Below, one piece after another: positions 1 through 5,527 of a DNA stretch of 11,017 nt. Made by a program: the position numbers and the translations under genes. Source of the stretch: Lysobacteraceae bacterium UBA6001 (GTDB lineage: Bacteria; Pseudomonadota; Gammaproteobacteria; Xanthomonadales; Xanthomonadaceae); contig DJAN01000279.1 of NCBI GenBank assembly GCA_002429615.1, positions 3,741 through 14,757 on the forward strand, given 5' to 3'. Position 1 is the first letter of the stretch. The number at the start of each line of letters is the position of its first letter. The notes under the pieces are model-generated. The model ran no database searches and was not told where the DNA came from. It was given only the letters and a program-made list of their open reading frames with translations.

Positions 1-17
1 ATCCATCCATGGAGGCT

Positions 18-43
18 CGTAGGCGACATCCTTGTCGCCTACG
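18..43. repeat. Inverted repeat near the left edge
   Basis: A perfect 10-bp inverted repeat has arms CGTAGGCGAC (18-27) and GTCGCCTACG (34-43) around a 6-base loop. A second small hairpin follows at once: GGTCCC (43-48), a GAAA loop, and GGGGCC (53-58), with one G-T pair. No gene covers them. Its position at the edge of what appears to be a contig, and its compact palindromic form, suggest a dispersed intergenic (REP-like) element. The copy number cannot be seen here, so the class is inferred. Confidence 0.45.
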
Positions 44-133
44 GTCCCGAAAGGGGCCTGCCCCCGGTCACCCGATACATCCGTGTGGCTGATCGGAAGT
101 CAAAGGCGTCGTCGGTTTTGGGGTGTGGTGGGC

Positions 134-161
134 AAAAAAAAGCCCGGCATGGCCGGGCTTT
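134..161 (-). terminator. Rho-independent terminator of the ax21-family gene
   Basis: On the minus strand a perfect 10-bp stem, AAAGCCCGGC / GCCGGGCTTT (arms 152-161 and 139-148), closes a 3-base loop. It runs into a tract of eight T (141-134). It begins about 45 bases past the stop of the ax21-family gene, which is read in the same direction. This is a textbook intrinsic terminator and the clearest one in the window. Confidence 0.93.
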
Positions 162-205
162 GGGTTGCGACACGGGAGAGAGACGTGTCGCGCCTTGCTT
201 GATGC

Positions 206-787
206 TTACCAGCTCAGACGCGGGCCGACCGACCACTGGACGTCGCCATTGTCGGTGTACATCTTGATGTCGCCGCTCAGCGCCCAGTTCTTGTTGAAGT
301 TGAACTGGCCACCCAGACGGCCGTAGAACTCGCCTTCCGGGTTGATGTTGTCGCGCTTGGCATAGTCTTCATAACCGGCCAGCAGGTAGGTCGAGAAGCG
401 CGGGCCGAACGAGTTGTTGATGCCCACTTCGGTGGCCCAGCCGTTGAAGTCCTTCTCGTAGTGTTCCGGGTCCAGGTTCTGGTACGACACGCGCGCCAGC
501 AGGTCGGTGCTGTTGCTGATCGCGTAGTTGTAACCCAGGCCGACGTTCCACTGGTTCACGTCCAGATTGCCGGCGCCGTCGAACTTCTGCTTGCTGTAAC
601 CGGCGAAGACGTGGAAGTTCGGATGGAACGCGTAGGAGCCCTTGATGCCCCAGCCATCGGCGTCCGGGCCGTCGACGTTGGTCTTGATGTAGTCGCCTTC
701 GACATAGTTGTAGGAGATGTTGTCGGCGGCGGAAGCGGCGAACGGGAGAGCGGCCAGCAGGCCCAGGGCAAGCAACGAAGTCTTCAT
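206..787 (-). CDS. ax21: Ax21-family outer-membrane beta-barrel protein
   Basis: The 193-residue precursor starts with a Sec signal peptide (about residues 1-20, cut after AASA). Alternating aromatic and polar strands rich in Tyr, Phe, Trp, Gly and Asn follow, and the chain ends in Trp, as outer-membrane barrels do. There is no cysteine. The mature N-terminus (NISYNYVEGDYIKT, residues 23-36) is the segment typical of Xanthomonadaceae Ax21 proteins. A barrel of about eight strands in the outer membrane is inferred. The family was once reported as a secreted quorum and immune signal, and key claims were retracted, so no signalling role is assumed. AGGTAA (794-799) sits 6 bases before ATG and fixes the start. 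The gene is monocistronic: a strong terminator follows it, and 274 bases without a gene separate it from the upstream reductase. I see no convincing promoter in that gap, only a weak TTGAGG/TACATG pair. Confidence 0.92.
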   Translation of the reverse strand: MKTSLLALGLLAALPFAASAADNISYNYVEGDYIKTNVDGPDADGWGIKGSYAFHPNFHVFAGYSKQKFDGAGNLDVNQWNVGLGYNYAISNSTDLLARVSYQNLDPEHYEKDFNGWATEVGINNSFGPRFSTYLLAGYEDYAKRDNINPEGEFYGRLGGQFNFNKNWALSGDIKMYTDNGDVQWSVGPRLSW

Positions 788-1002
788 TGGGTATTACCTG
801 TTCTTTATTGTTTGGTGGTCGGCGCTGAGGCGGTTGCCGTTCGCTGCCGACATGTAAATTCTCTGTTATTCACCTCAATCGCCACTGAATTTGTGCATGA
901 GTGCAGGATTAATCGCGTGCGTTGTTCAGCGCACGATCCTTGTTTATTTCGAAGCGAAAGCGCACGCGAGCGCGTTGCAAATCGCGCGACGGCGAAGCAA
1001 TT

Positions 1003-1040
1003 AGAAATTTCTTAGACGCATGCGCGTTGCACGCATGCGC
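1003..1040. repeat. Short direct repeats and palindromes after the reductase gene
   Basis: ACGCATGCGC occurs twice, at 1016-1025 and 1031-1040, 15 bp apart. Each copy contains the palindrome GCATGC, so the pair can also fold into an imperfect hairpin. The palindrome AGAAATTTCT lies beside them at 1003-1012. The block is just past the stop of the minus-strand reductase gene and could act as a weak 3' end structure. There is no T tract, so I do not call it a terminator. Confidence 0.4.
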
Positions 1041-1061
1041 ATGCCGATGACGCGTGGCGGA

Positions 1062-1619
1062 TCAGCGCCCGAGCAGCGAGAAGCGGGCGAAGCCTTGCAG
1101 GAAGTCGGCCAGGCGCTGGCGCGTGACCGGATCGGACAGCTGACCCTGTGCATCGATCAGCAGCGCGGCATGCGACACCATCAACCGGCCGCCGGCCCAC
1201 TGGCGCGTGCCGAGTGTGCGCAGGATCGGCAGCCACGCCGCTTGCGAGAGCTGGGTGCCGAAGCCACCCGGCGAGGCGCCGATGACCGCGAACGGACGAT
1301 CACCGAAGACGCGGGCGATGTCGTTGGAGGGACGCGACAGCCAGTCGATGGCGTTCTTGAACACGCCGGGCACGCCGTTGTTGTATTCCGGCGTGACCAG
1401 CAGCACGCCGTCGGCGGCGACGATCTTTTCCTTCAGCGCGGTCACCGCGTCAGGCATGCCCTCGCGCTGCTCCACGTCGCCGTCATACAGCGGGATGCCG
1501 TGCAGCGTGGCCGCTTCCAGGCTGATGCCTTCGCCGGCGACATCGACGGCGGCGCGCAGCAGGGCGGTGTTGAACGAGCCGGCGCGCAGGCTGCCGGAAA
1601 TGCCGAGGAGACGGGCCAT
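1062..1619 (-). CDS. NAD(P)H-dependent FMN reductase (flavodoxin-like)
   Basis: This 185-residue cytosolic protein has the flavodoxin-like fold of the NADPH-dependent FMN reductase family, which includes chromate and quinone reductases such as ChrR/YieF. The FMN phosphate loop GSLR with S15 and N17 is at residues 9-17. The PEYNNGVPG loop is at 77-85, followed by the helix KNAIDWLSRP (88-97), and SPGG is at 116-119. The length is normal. The reaction is two-electron reduction of quinones, azo dyes or metal oxyanions using a bound flavin; the physiological substrate cannot be read from sequence. It lies 53 bases downstream of trmL on the same strand and may be cotranscribed. No clear Shine-Dalgarno precedes the ATG at 1619, but the GSLR motif sits at the usual distance from this start. 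Confidence 0.9.
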   Translation of the reverse strand: MARLLGISGSLRAGSFNTALLRAAVDVAGEGISLEAATLHGIPLYDGDVEQREGMPDAVTALKEKIVAADGVLLVTPEYNNGVPGVFKNAIDWLSRPSNDIARVFGDRPFAVIGASPGGFGTQLSQAAWLPILRTLGTRQWAGGRLMVSHAALLIDAQGQLSDPVTRQRLADFLQGFARFSLLGR

Positions 1620-1672
1620 GGGAGTTCATCGCGAGGGGGTGTGGCGATTATGCAGCGCCACGCGCGTGCGGC

Positions 1673-2152
1673 TCACTGCCCGCCGGCAAACCCGAGCTGG
1701 CGCCAGGCCTCGAACACGACCACGGCGACGCTGTTGGACAGGTTGAGGCTGCGGTTGTCCGGGCGCATCGGCAGGCGCAGGCGCTGCGGCTCGGGAATCG
1801 CGTCGAGTACGTCGGCGGGCAGGCCGCGGGTCTCGGCACCGAACAGGAAGGCGTCTCCGGGCGCAAAGGCGCAGGTGTCATAGCGCACCTGGCCGCGGGT
1901 GCTCAGCGCGAACAGGCGCTTGGGCGCGATCTGGGCCAGGGCGGTGGCGAGGTCCGGGTGGACCTGCAGGGGAGCGTATTCGTGGTAATCCAGGCCGGCG
2001 CGCTTGAGCTGGCGATCGCTCAGGTCGAAACCGAGCGGTTCGATCAGGTGCAGCCGCGCGCCGGTGTTGGCGCAAAGGCGGATCACATTGCCCGTGTTGG
2101 GCGGAATTTCCGGCTGGTACAGCAGTACATCGAAGAAGGACGGCTCGCTCAT
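1673..2152 (-). CDS. trmL: tRNA (cytidine(34)-2'-O)-methyltransferase TrmL
   Basis: This is a 159-residue SPOUT-class enzyme of usual TrmL/YibK length. It uses S-adenosylmethionine to methylate the ribose of wobble nucleotide 34 in leucine tRNAs. Visible signatures are [18 protein letters not shown] (residues 14-31), [10 protein letters not shown] (50-59), the AdoMet-site motif FGAETRGLP (104-112) and the knot segment [16 protein letters not shown] (128-143). Together these are diagnostic of the family. The start at 2152 is supported by PEIPPN being at the usual position and by a -10 box ending only 6 bases upstream, which predicts a leaderless mRNA. A hairpin separates it from the VRPS-repeat gene, so it probably has its own transcript, possibly extending into the reductase gene. 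Confidence 0.97.
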   Translation of the reverse strand: MSEPSFFDVLLYQPEIPPNTGNVIRLCANTGARLHLIEPLGFDLSDRQLKRAGLDYHEYAPLQVHPDLATALAQIAPKRLFALSTRGQVRYDTCAFAPGDAFLFGAETRGLPADVLDAIPEPQRLRLPMRPDNRSLNLSNSVAVVVFEAWRQLGFAGGQ

Positions 2153-2158
2153 CGGCGA

Positions 2159-2187
2159 ATTCTAGCCGCCACCGGCCAGCCTGGCAG
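2159..2187 (-). promoter_or_regulatory. Probable leaderless sigma-70 promoter of trmL
   Basis: On the minus strand, TAGAAT (2164-2159) is 17 bases downstream of CTGCCA (2187-2182; 4 of 6 to TTGACA). It ends 6 bases before the trmL ATG. A -10 box places the start site about 7 bases downstream, so transcription would begin at or beside the A of ATG. There is no Shine-Dalgarno, which fits. The -35 lies in the centre of the hairpin at 2172-2196. Confidence 0.6.
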
Positions 2188-2196
2188 GCCGACCGG
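2172..2196 (-). terminator. Hairpin after the VRPS-repeat gene (no T tract)
   Basis: Read on the minus strand, these 25 bases fold into a stem of about 11 pairs with two G-U pairs and a 3-base loop. It starts 6 bases after the VRPS-repeat stop codon. No U run follows, so it may terminate poorly or protect the mRNA 3' end. It also overlaps the trmL -35 region. Confidence 0.45.
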
Positions 2197-2202
2197 CAGG
2201 GC

Positions 2203-2667
2203 TCAGAACTGCGCCTGGACGCGGACCACTTCACCCAGCAGGGCTTCCAGCTGGCTCGGCGACGGGGCCAGGTGCGGCACCGGCAGGTTGACGATGACCT
2301 GGCCCAGCAGGGCGGCGATCGACTCGCTGGCGCTGTCGGCGCTGGCAACCGGGGTGGCGCTGCGGTCCAGCTCGGCGCGCTGTTCGGCGGAAGGACGCAC
2401 CTCGACCGAAGCCAGGGTCACGACGCGCTGGGCGGCAGCCTGTTCGGCCTGCATTTCCAGGATCTGGCCGACGGTCGGGCGGACCTGCACGGCGGACAGG
2501 GTCGGGATGTCGCTGTGGAGTTCGTGGTCGCGCTGGGCGATCTGCTCGGCGGACGGACGCACCTGCACGGCATCCAGGGTGTTGATCGTGGCGGCGTGGG
2601 CACTCATCGAACCGAAGACCGAACCGGCGGCGAGGGCGAGGGCGACGCTCAGAGACTTGGTGTTCAT
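2203..2667 (-). CDS. Exported protein with three VRPS repeats, function unknown
   Basis: I do not recognise this 154-residue protein. Residues 1-25 are a clear Sec signal peptide (MNTK, hydrophobic core, cut after SAHA), so the product is periplasmic or secreted. The mature chain has three copies of [IV]xTLx[AS]V[QE]VRP[ST]xxQ (VRPS at 36-39, VRPT at 62-65, VRPS at 90-93), each followed by a Glu/Gln/Ala-rich stretch. A degenerate fourth copy lies near residues 128-145 (LAPSPSQLEALL). Repeat spacing is 26 and 28 residues. There is no mature cysteine, transmembrane segment or catalytic motif. I chose the ATG at 2667 over the in-frame ATG at 2721 because it begins the signal peptide and has AGGT upstream. 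Upstream lie a sigma-54 promoter with paired enhancer palindromes and a possible sigma-70 promoter. A repeat scaffold or a peptide precursor are both possible. Confidence 0.8.
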   Translation of the reverse strand: MNTKSLSVALALAAGSVFGSMSAHAATINTLDAVQVRPSAEQIAQRDHELHSDIPTLSAVQVRPTVGQILEMQAEQAAAQRVVTLASVEVRPSAEQRAELDRSATPVASADSASESIAALLGQVIVNLPVPHLAPSPSQLEALLGEVVRVQAQF

Positions 2668-2703
2668 GGCGGTACCTGTTGTGGTGTGGGTGAGCGGTGG
2701 TGT

Positions 2704-2738
2704 GGTAGTAAGGTAGTACACCTAATCAGGACGGTCAA
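2704..2738 (-). promoter_or_regulatory. Possible sigma-70 promoter of the VRPS-repeat gene
   Basis: On the minus strand, TTGACC (2738-2733, 5 of 6) is followed after 17 bases by TACCTT (2715-2710, 3 of 6). It would give a leader of about 35 bases. The weak -10 is overlapped by a direct repeat on the plus strand, GGTAGTA at 2704-2710 and 2712-2718, which could be a regulator site or chance. Confidence 0.4.
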
Positions 2739-2815
2739 GCGGAATTTCAGATTTCCCGATTTGGTTCAGCGTTTGGTCAGGTTGGTTTTGATCCTTCCTT
2801 CCCGCATCCACACCA

Positions 2816-2833
2816 CAGCAGGTCGCGTGCCAA
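2816..2833 (-). promoter_or_regulatory. Sigma-54 (RpoN) -24/-12 promoter
   Basis: The minus strand reads TTGGCACGCGACCTGCTG. Against the RpoN consensus YTGGCACGRNNNTTGCW it matches the whole TGGCACG block and the final TGC(T). GG (2831-2830) and GC (2819-2818) are separated by exactly 10 bases, the spacing sigma-54 needs. Transcription would start near 2806, about 140 bases before the VRPS-repeat ATG. Only two informative positions deviate (R is C, and the first T of TTGC is C). Activation would need an AAA+ enhancer-binding protein, and matching paired palindromes lie upstream. Confidence 0.8.
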
Positions 2834-2836
2834 CTT

Positions 2837-2849
2837 CATGCCATTGATT
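2837..2849 (-). promoter_or_regulatory. IHF-like site
   Basis: On the minus strand, AATCAATGGCATG matches WATCAANNNNTTR except at one position (ATG for TTR). It lies between the sigma-54 promoter and the enhancer palindromes, where DNA bending usually helps, although closer to the -24 element than most IHF sites. One mismatch in a short motif makes this tentative. Confidence 0.35.
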
Positions 2850-2874
2850 TAAAAGTGTTTTTCACCGGTTGAAA

Positions 2875-2919
2875 GTGTCCGCTGTCCGGACACTCAGATG
2901 CGCGAACGCTGTCCGGACA
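2875..2919. promoter_or_regulatory. Twin enhancer-type operator palindromes
   Basis: The perfect palindrome TGTCCGGACA occurs at 2883-2892 and 2910-2919. The shared 12-mer GCTGTCCGGACA starts at 2881 and 2908, a spacing of 27 bp. An extra half-site GTGTCC (2875-2880) makes an inverted pair with GGACAC (2888-2893). The palindromes are centred about 82 and 109 bases upstream of the predicted sigma-54 start, the usual range for bacterial enhancer-binding proteins. The activator is not encoded in this window. Confidence 0.75.
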
Positions 2920-3019
2920 GGCCCGAGGGGTGTGTTACCCGGCCCGGAGATTCAGGACGCGCTGGCCCCGGCAGTGCGGTGGACCTGAGCGCCAGCCCGC
3001 ATGAGCACCAGGCCGCGCC

Positions 3020-3047
3020 TTGCCAAACCCGTCGGCTGGGGCACAAT
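3020..3047 (+). promoter_or_regulatory. Sigma-70-like promoter of the lipoprotein gene
   Basis: TTGCCA (3020-3025, 5 of 6) is followed after 16 bases by CACAAT (3042-3047, 4 of 6), giving a start near 3054. This lies inside the longest open frame (from 3001), which argues that translation begins downstream, at 3064 or 3079. Confidence 0.5.
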
Positions 3048-3078
3048 CCTGTTCACCTTTCTGATGACCGCCGCCCGC

Positions 3079-3399
3079 ATGCGCGTTCTGATCGCCGCCA
3101 GCCTGATCTCCCTTTCCGCCGCCGCCTGCACCTGGGTGCCGATCGAGCCTGCCGGCAAGTCGGTCCGCGTGATCCCGCCGGGCGCCGTGCCGGCCGGCTG
3201 CCAGCAGAAGGGCGAGGTCGTGGTGTCGGTGAAGAACAAGGTCGGCTTCTACAACCGCAACCCGCTGCGGGTGCAGGAAGAGCTGGAAACCCTGGCCCGC
3301 AACGAGGCCCCGAGCGCCGGCGCCAACGCCGTCCAGGCCGAGGGCCAGCCGGCCGACGGCAGCCAGCGGTTCAACGCTTATCTGTGCAGCGGACGCTGA
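3079..3399 (+). CDS. Small lipoprotein, DUF4156-like
   Basis: This 106-residue protein begins with MR, a hydrophobic stretch, and a lipobox-like SAAAC with the acylated Cys at residue 17. The next residue is Thr rather than Asp, so outer-membrane sorting by Lol is expected. The mature part has two further cysteines (C44 in PAGCQQKGEVVVSV, and one in the C-terminal AYLCSGR) that could form a disulfide, plus the stretch VGFYNRNPLRVQEEL and a following NEAPSAGANAV. This resembles DUF4156-type small lipoproteins, whose function is unknown. ATG 3079 is preferred because it places the lipobox at the normal distance. ATG 3064 (five residues longer) is possible, and ATG 3001 lies upstream of the likely promoter. 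It stands alone before oleA and no link to olefin synthesis is evident. Confidence 0.8.
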   Translation: MRVLIAASLISLSAAACTWVPIEPAGKSVRVIPPGAVPAGCQQKGEVVVSVKNKVGFYNRNPLRVQEELETLARNEAPSAGANAVQAEGQPADGSQRFNAYLCSGR

Positions 3400-3408
3400 A
3401 CGGTTTTG

Positions 3409-3425
3409 CCGGGGGCCGACCCCGG
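3409..3425 (+). terminator. Weak hairpin after the lipoprotein gene
   Basis: CCGGGG (3409-3414), a 5-base loop and CCCCGG (3420-3425) form a perfect 6-bp GC stem 9 bases after the lipoprotein stop. No T tract follows, so termination efficiency is doubtful, but it lies before the oleA promoter box. Confidence 0.35.
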
Positions 3426-3457
3426 ACCTTGTAAAGATGCGGTGAAGGCTGGCAGGG

Positions 3458-3472
3458 GCTAGAATGGCGCCC
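3458..3472 (+). promoter_or_regulatory. oleA promoter -10 region
   Basis: GCTAGAATGGCGCCC contains the -10 box TAGAAT (3460-3465). It is identical over 15 bases to the ubiJ promoter at 10197-10211. The start site would be near 3472, leaving a leader of about 29 bases before the oleA ATG. No convincing -35 lies upstream. Confidence 0.5.
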
Positions 3473-3500
3473 CCTCGCCTGAAGCCATGGCGCTACTTCG

Positions 3501-4517
3501 ATGCTCTTCAAGAACGTCTCCATCGCGGGACTGGCGCATGTTGATGCGCCGCACACGCTGACGTCCCAGGAAATCAATGCGCGCCTGCAGCCGACCTACG
3601 ACCGGCTCGGGATCAAGACCGACGTGCTGGGCGATATCGCCGGCATCCACGCCCGCCGTCTGTGGGACGCGGACGTGCAGGCCTCCGACGCCGCCACCGC
3701 CGCCGCGCGCAAGGCGATGGCCGATGCCGGCATCACCGCCGACCAGATCGGCCTGCTGGTCAACACGTCGGTCAGCCGTGATTACCTGGAGCCGTCGACC
3801 GCGAGCATCGTCTCCGGCAACCTCGGCGTCGGCGACCACTGCATGACCTTCGACGTCGCCAATGCCTGCCTGGCCTTCATCAATGGCATGGACATCGCCG
3901 CGCGCATGCTGGAGCGTGGCGAGATCGACTACGCGCTGGTCGTGGACGGCGAGACCGCGAACCTGGTCTATGAAAAGACCCTGGAACGCATGATGTCGCC
4001 GAACGTCACCGAGCAGGAGTTCCGCGACGAACTCGCCGCGCTGACCCTGGGCTGCGGCGCCGCCGCCATGGTGATGGCGCGCAAGGAGCTGGTGCCGGAC
4101 GCGCCGCAGTACCGCGGTGGCGTGACCCGCTCGGCGACCGAGTTCAACAAGCTGTGCCGCGGCAACCTGGACCGCATGGTCACCGACACCCGCATGCTGC
4201 TGATCGAGGGCATCAAGCTGGCGCAGAAGACCTTTGTCGCCGCCAAGCAGGCGCTGGGCTGGGCGGTGGACGAGCTGGACCAGTTCGTCATCCACCAGGT
4301 CAGCCGCCCGCACACCGCCGCGTTCGTGAAGTCGTTCGGCATCGACCCGGCCAAGGTCATGACGATCTTCGGCGAGCACGGCAACATCGGCCCGGCCTCG
4401 GTGCCGATCGTGCTGAGCAAGCTCAAGGAACTGGGCCGCCTGAAGAAGGGCGACCGCATCGCCCTGCTCGGCATCGGTTCGGGCCTGAACTGCTCGATGG
4501 CCGAAGTGGTGTGGTAA
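3501..4517 (+). CDS. oleA: OleA: acyl-CoA head-to-head condensing thiolase
   Basis: OleA performs a non-decarboxylative Claisen condensation of two fatty acyl-CoAs to a 2-alkyl-3-keto acid, the first step of long-chain olefin synthesis, in the cytosol. The protein is 338 residues with a thiolase/KAS III fold. The nucleophile C123 sits in FDVANACLAF. E97 in YLEPST is the glutamate that distinguishes OleA from FabH. H265 is in FVIHQVSRPH and N295 in GEHGNIGPAS. These equal C143, E117, H285 and N315 of the tagged, crystallised Xanthomonas campestris enzyme, and from memory most of the sequence is close to that protein. The ATG at 3501 gives the family N-terminus (MLF, NVSIAGLAH); the ATG at 3487 is out of frame. 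No strong Shine-Dalgarno is seen. It is followed by two tandem hairpins before oleB. Confidence 0.97.
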   Translation: MLFKNVSIAGLAHVDAPHTLTSQEINARLQPTYDRLGIKTDVLGDIAGIHARRLWDADVQASDAATAAARKAMADAGITADQIGLLVNTSVSRDYLEPSTASIVSGNLGVGDHCMTFDVANACLAFINGMDIAARMLERGEIDYALVVDGETANLVYEKTLERMMSPNVTEQEFRDELAALTLGCGAAAMVMARKELVPDAPQYRGGVTRSATEFNKLCRGNLDRMVTDTRMLLIEGIKLAQKTFVAAKQALGWAVDELDQFVIHQVSRPHTAAFVKSFGIDPAKVMTIFGEHGNIGPASVPIVLSKLKELGRLKKGDRIALLGIGSGLNCSMAEVVW

Positions 4518-4522
4518 GCCGC

Positions 4523-4545
4523 CGCGCGCCGCTGGCCGGCGCGCG
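4523..4545 (+). terminator. First hairpin between oleA and oleB
   Basis: CGCGCGCCG (4523-4531) pairs perfectly with CGGCGCGCG (4537-4545) around a 5-base loop, starting 6 bases after the oleA stop. It lacks a T tract. With the next hairpin it could reduce read-through or stabilise the oleA 3' end. Confidence 0.45.
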
Positions 4546-4569
4546 ACCGTCTGGCGACACCGCAAGACG

Positions 4570-4600
4570 AACGCCCGCGCCGCAAGCCGCGGGCGTTTCA
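4570..4600 (+). terminator. Terminator-like hairpin between oleA and oleB
   Basis: AACGCCCGCG (4570-4579) pairs perfectly with CGCGGGCGTT (4588-4597) around an 8-base loop. TTTCATT follows (4596-4602), a short interrupted T run. It lies 23 bases before the oleB ATG. A partial intrinsic terminator or attenuator that lowers oleB relative to oleA is the best reading. Confidence 0.55.
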
Positions 4601-4620
4601 TTGTCCGCAAGAGGAATCCG

Positions 4621-5520
4621 ATGACCGTCACCACCGCCCTGCCCGGCTATCCGGCGCACCCGCAGCGCTTCGAGGTCCGCCCCGGCCTGTCGATGTCCTA
4701 CCTGGACGAAGGCCCGCGCGACGGCGAGGTGGTGGTGATGCTGCACGGCAATCCGTCGTGGAGCTACCTGTGGCGCAACCTGGTCGCCGGACTTAGTGAC
4801 CGCTACCGCTGCATCGTGCCGGACCACATCGGCATGGGCCTGTCCGACAAGCCGGACGACAGCCGCTACGCATACACCCTGCAGTCGCGCGTGGAAGATG
4901 TCACCGCGCTGCTCGACCATCTCGGCATCACCGGCCCGATCACCCTGGCCGTGCACGACTGGGGCGGCATGATCGGCTTCGGCTGGGCGCTGTCGCATGC
5001 CGCGCAGGTCAAGCGGCTGGTCATCACCAACACCGCCGCGTTCCCGATGCCGGCCGCCAAGCGCATGCCGTGGCAGATCGCGCTGGGCCGCGACTGGAAG
5101 ATCGGCGAGTGGATCATCCGCGGCTTCAATGCCTTCTCCGCCGGCGCCTCGTGGATCGGCGTGGAGCAGCGCATGCCGGCCGACGTGCGCCGCGCCTACG
5201 TCGCGCCCTATGACACCTGGGCCAACCGCATCTCCACCATCCGCTTCATGCAGGACATCCCGCTGTCGCCGGCCGACCGCGCCTGGCCACTGCTGGAGGC
5301 CGCGGGCAAGGCGTTGCCCGGCTTCGCCGACCGCCCGGCGTTCATCGGCTGGGGCCTGAAGGATTTCGTATTCGACCGTCACTTCCTCGACGGCTTCCGC
5401 GCCGCGCTGCCGAATGCCGAAGTGCACGCCTTCGACGATGCCGGCCACTACGTGCTGGAAGACAAGGCCAAGGTGCTGGTGCCGGCGATCCGCGAGTTCC
5501 TCGACCGCCACCCGCTGTAA
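4621..5520 (+). CDS. oleB: OleB: cis-beta-lactone decarboxylase, alpha/beta-hydrolase
   Basis: OleB removes CO2 from the cis-beta-lactone made by OleC to give the cis-olefin, the last step of the pathway. The 299 residues form an alpha/beta-hydrolase of the haloalkane-dehalogenase type. The oxyanion segment HGNPSWSYLWR is at 42-52. The nucleophile is Asp113 in VHDWGG, an aspartate rather than the usual serine. The probable acid is D248 in GLKDFVF, and the base is H276 in DAGHYVLED. Asp nucleophiles mark both dehalogenases and OleB; the neighbouring oleA, oleC and oleD decide for OleB. AAGAGGAA (4609-4616) 4 bases before ATG is a strong ribosome site. In related bacteria OleB, OleC and OleD form a large complex. 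The gene converges with the antisense ykgJ-type gene, with 7 bases between the two stops. Confidence 0.95.
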   Translation: MTVTTALPGYPAHPQRFEVRPGLSMSYLDEGPRDGEVVVMLHGNPSWSYLWRNLVAGLSDRYRCIVPDHIGMGLSDKPDDSRYAYTLQSRVEDVTALLDHLGITGPITLAVHDWGGMIGFGWALSHAAQVKRLVITNTAAFPMPAAKRMPWQIALGRDWKIGEWIIRGFNAFSAGASWIGVEQRMPADVRRAYVAPYDTWANRISTIRFMQDIPLSPADRAWPLLEAAGKALPGFADRPAFIGWGLKDFVFDRHFLDGFRAALPNAEVHAFDDAGHYVLEDKAKVLVPAIREFLDRHPL

Positions 5521-5527
5521 GCGCGGC

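Larger units (their letters stand above)
2668..3063. other. 396-bp regulatory intergenic region between divergent genes
   Basis: No coding region is supported here. It separates the minus-strand VRPS-repeat gene from the plus-strand lipoprotein. In order it holds a possible sigma-70 promoter (2710-2738, minus), a strong sigma-54 match (2816-2833, minus), an IHF-like site (2837-2849, minus), twin TGTCCGGACA palindromes (2883-2919) and a sigma-70-like promoter facing the lipoprotein (3020-3047, plus). The part from about 2740 to 2875 is visibly richer in A and T than the flanks. I see nothing further in 2920-3019. Confidence 0.75.

Noticed and set aside
91..99. GATCGGAAG resembles part of the sequencing adapter
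   Set aside because: Only 9 bases match and the following bases differ from the adapter. It is internal and flanked by ordinary sequence, so chance is enough.
461..1015. Long plus-strand open frame opposite ax21
   Set aside because: It is antisense to a clear gene with signal peptide and terminator, has no recognisable domain, and reflects GC-rich codon bias.
2964..2977. Plus-strand GG-N10-GC that could be a second sigma-54 promoter facing the lipoprotein
   Set aside because: It matches TGGC but not the rest of TGGCACG and has GTGC for TTGC. In a GC-rich genome such weak matches are frequent, and a better sigma-70 candidate lies closer to the gene.
3459..4634. 391-codon minus-strand open frame opposite oleA
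   Set aside because: It is a shadow of oleA: the His/Arg/Ala-rich translation has no family features, while oleA carries a full set of catalytic residues.
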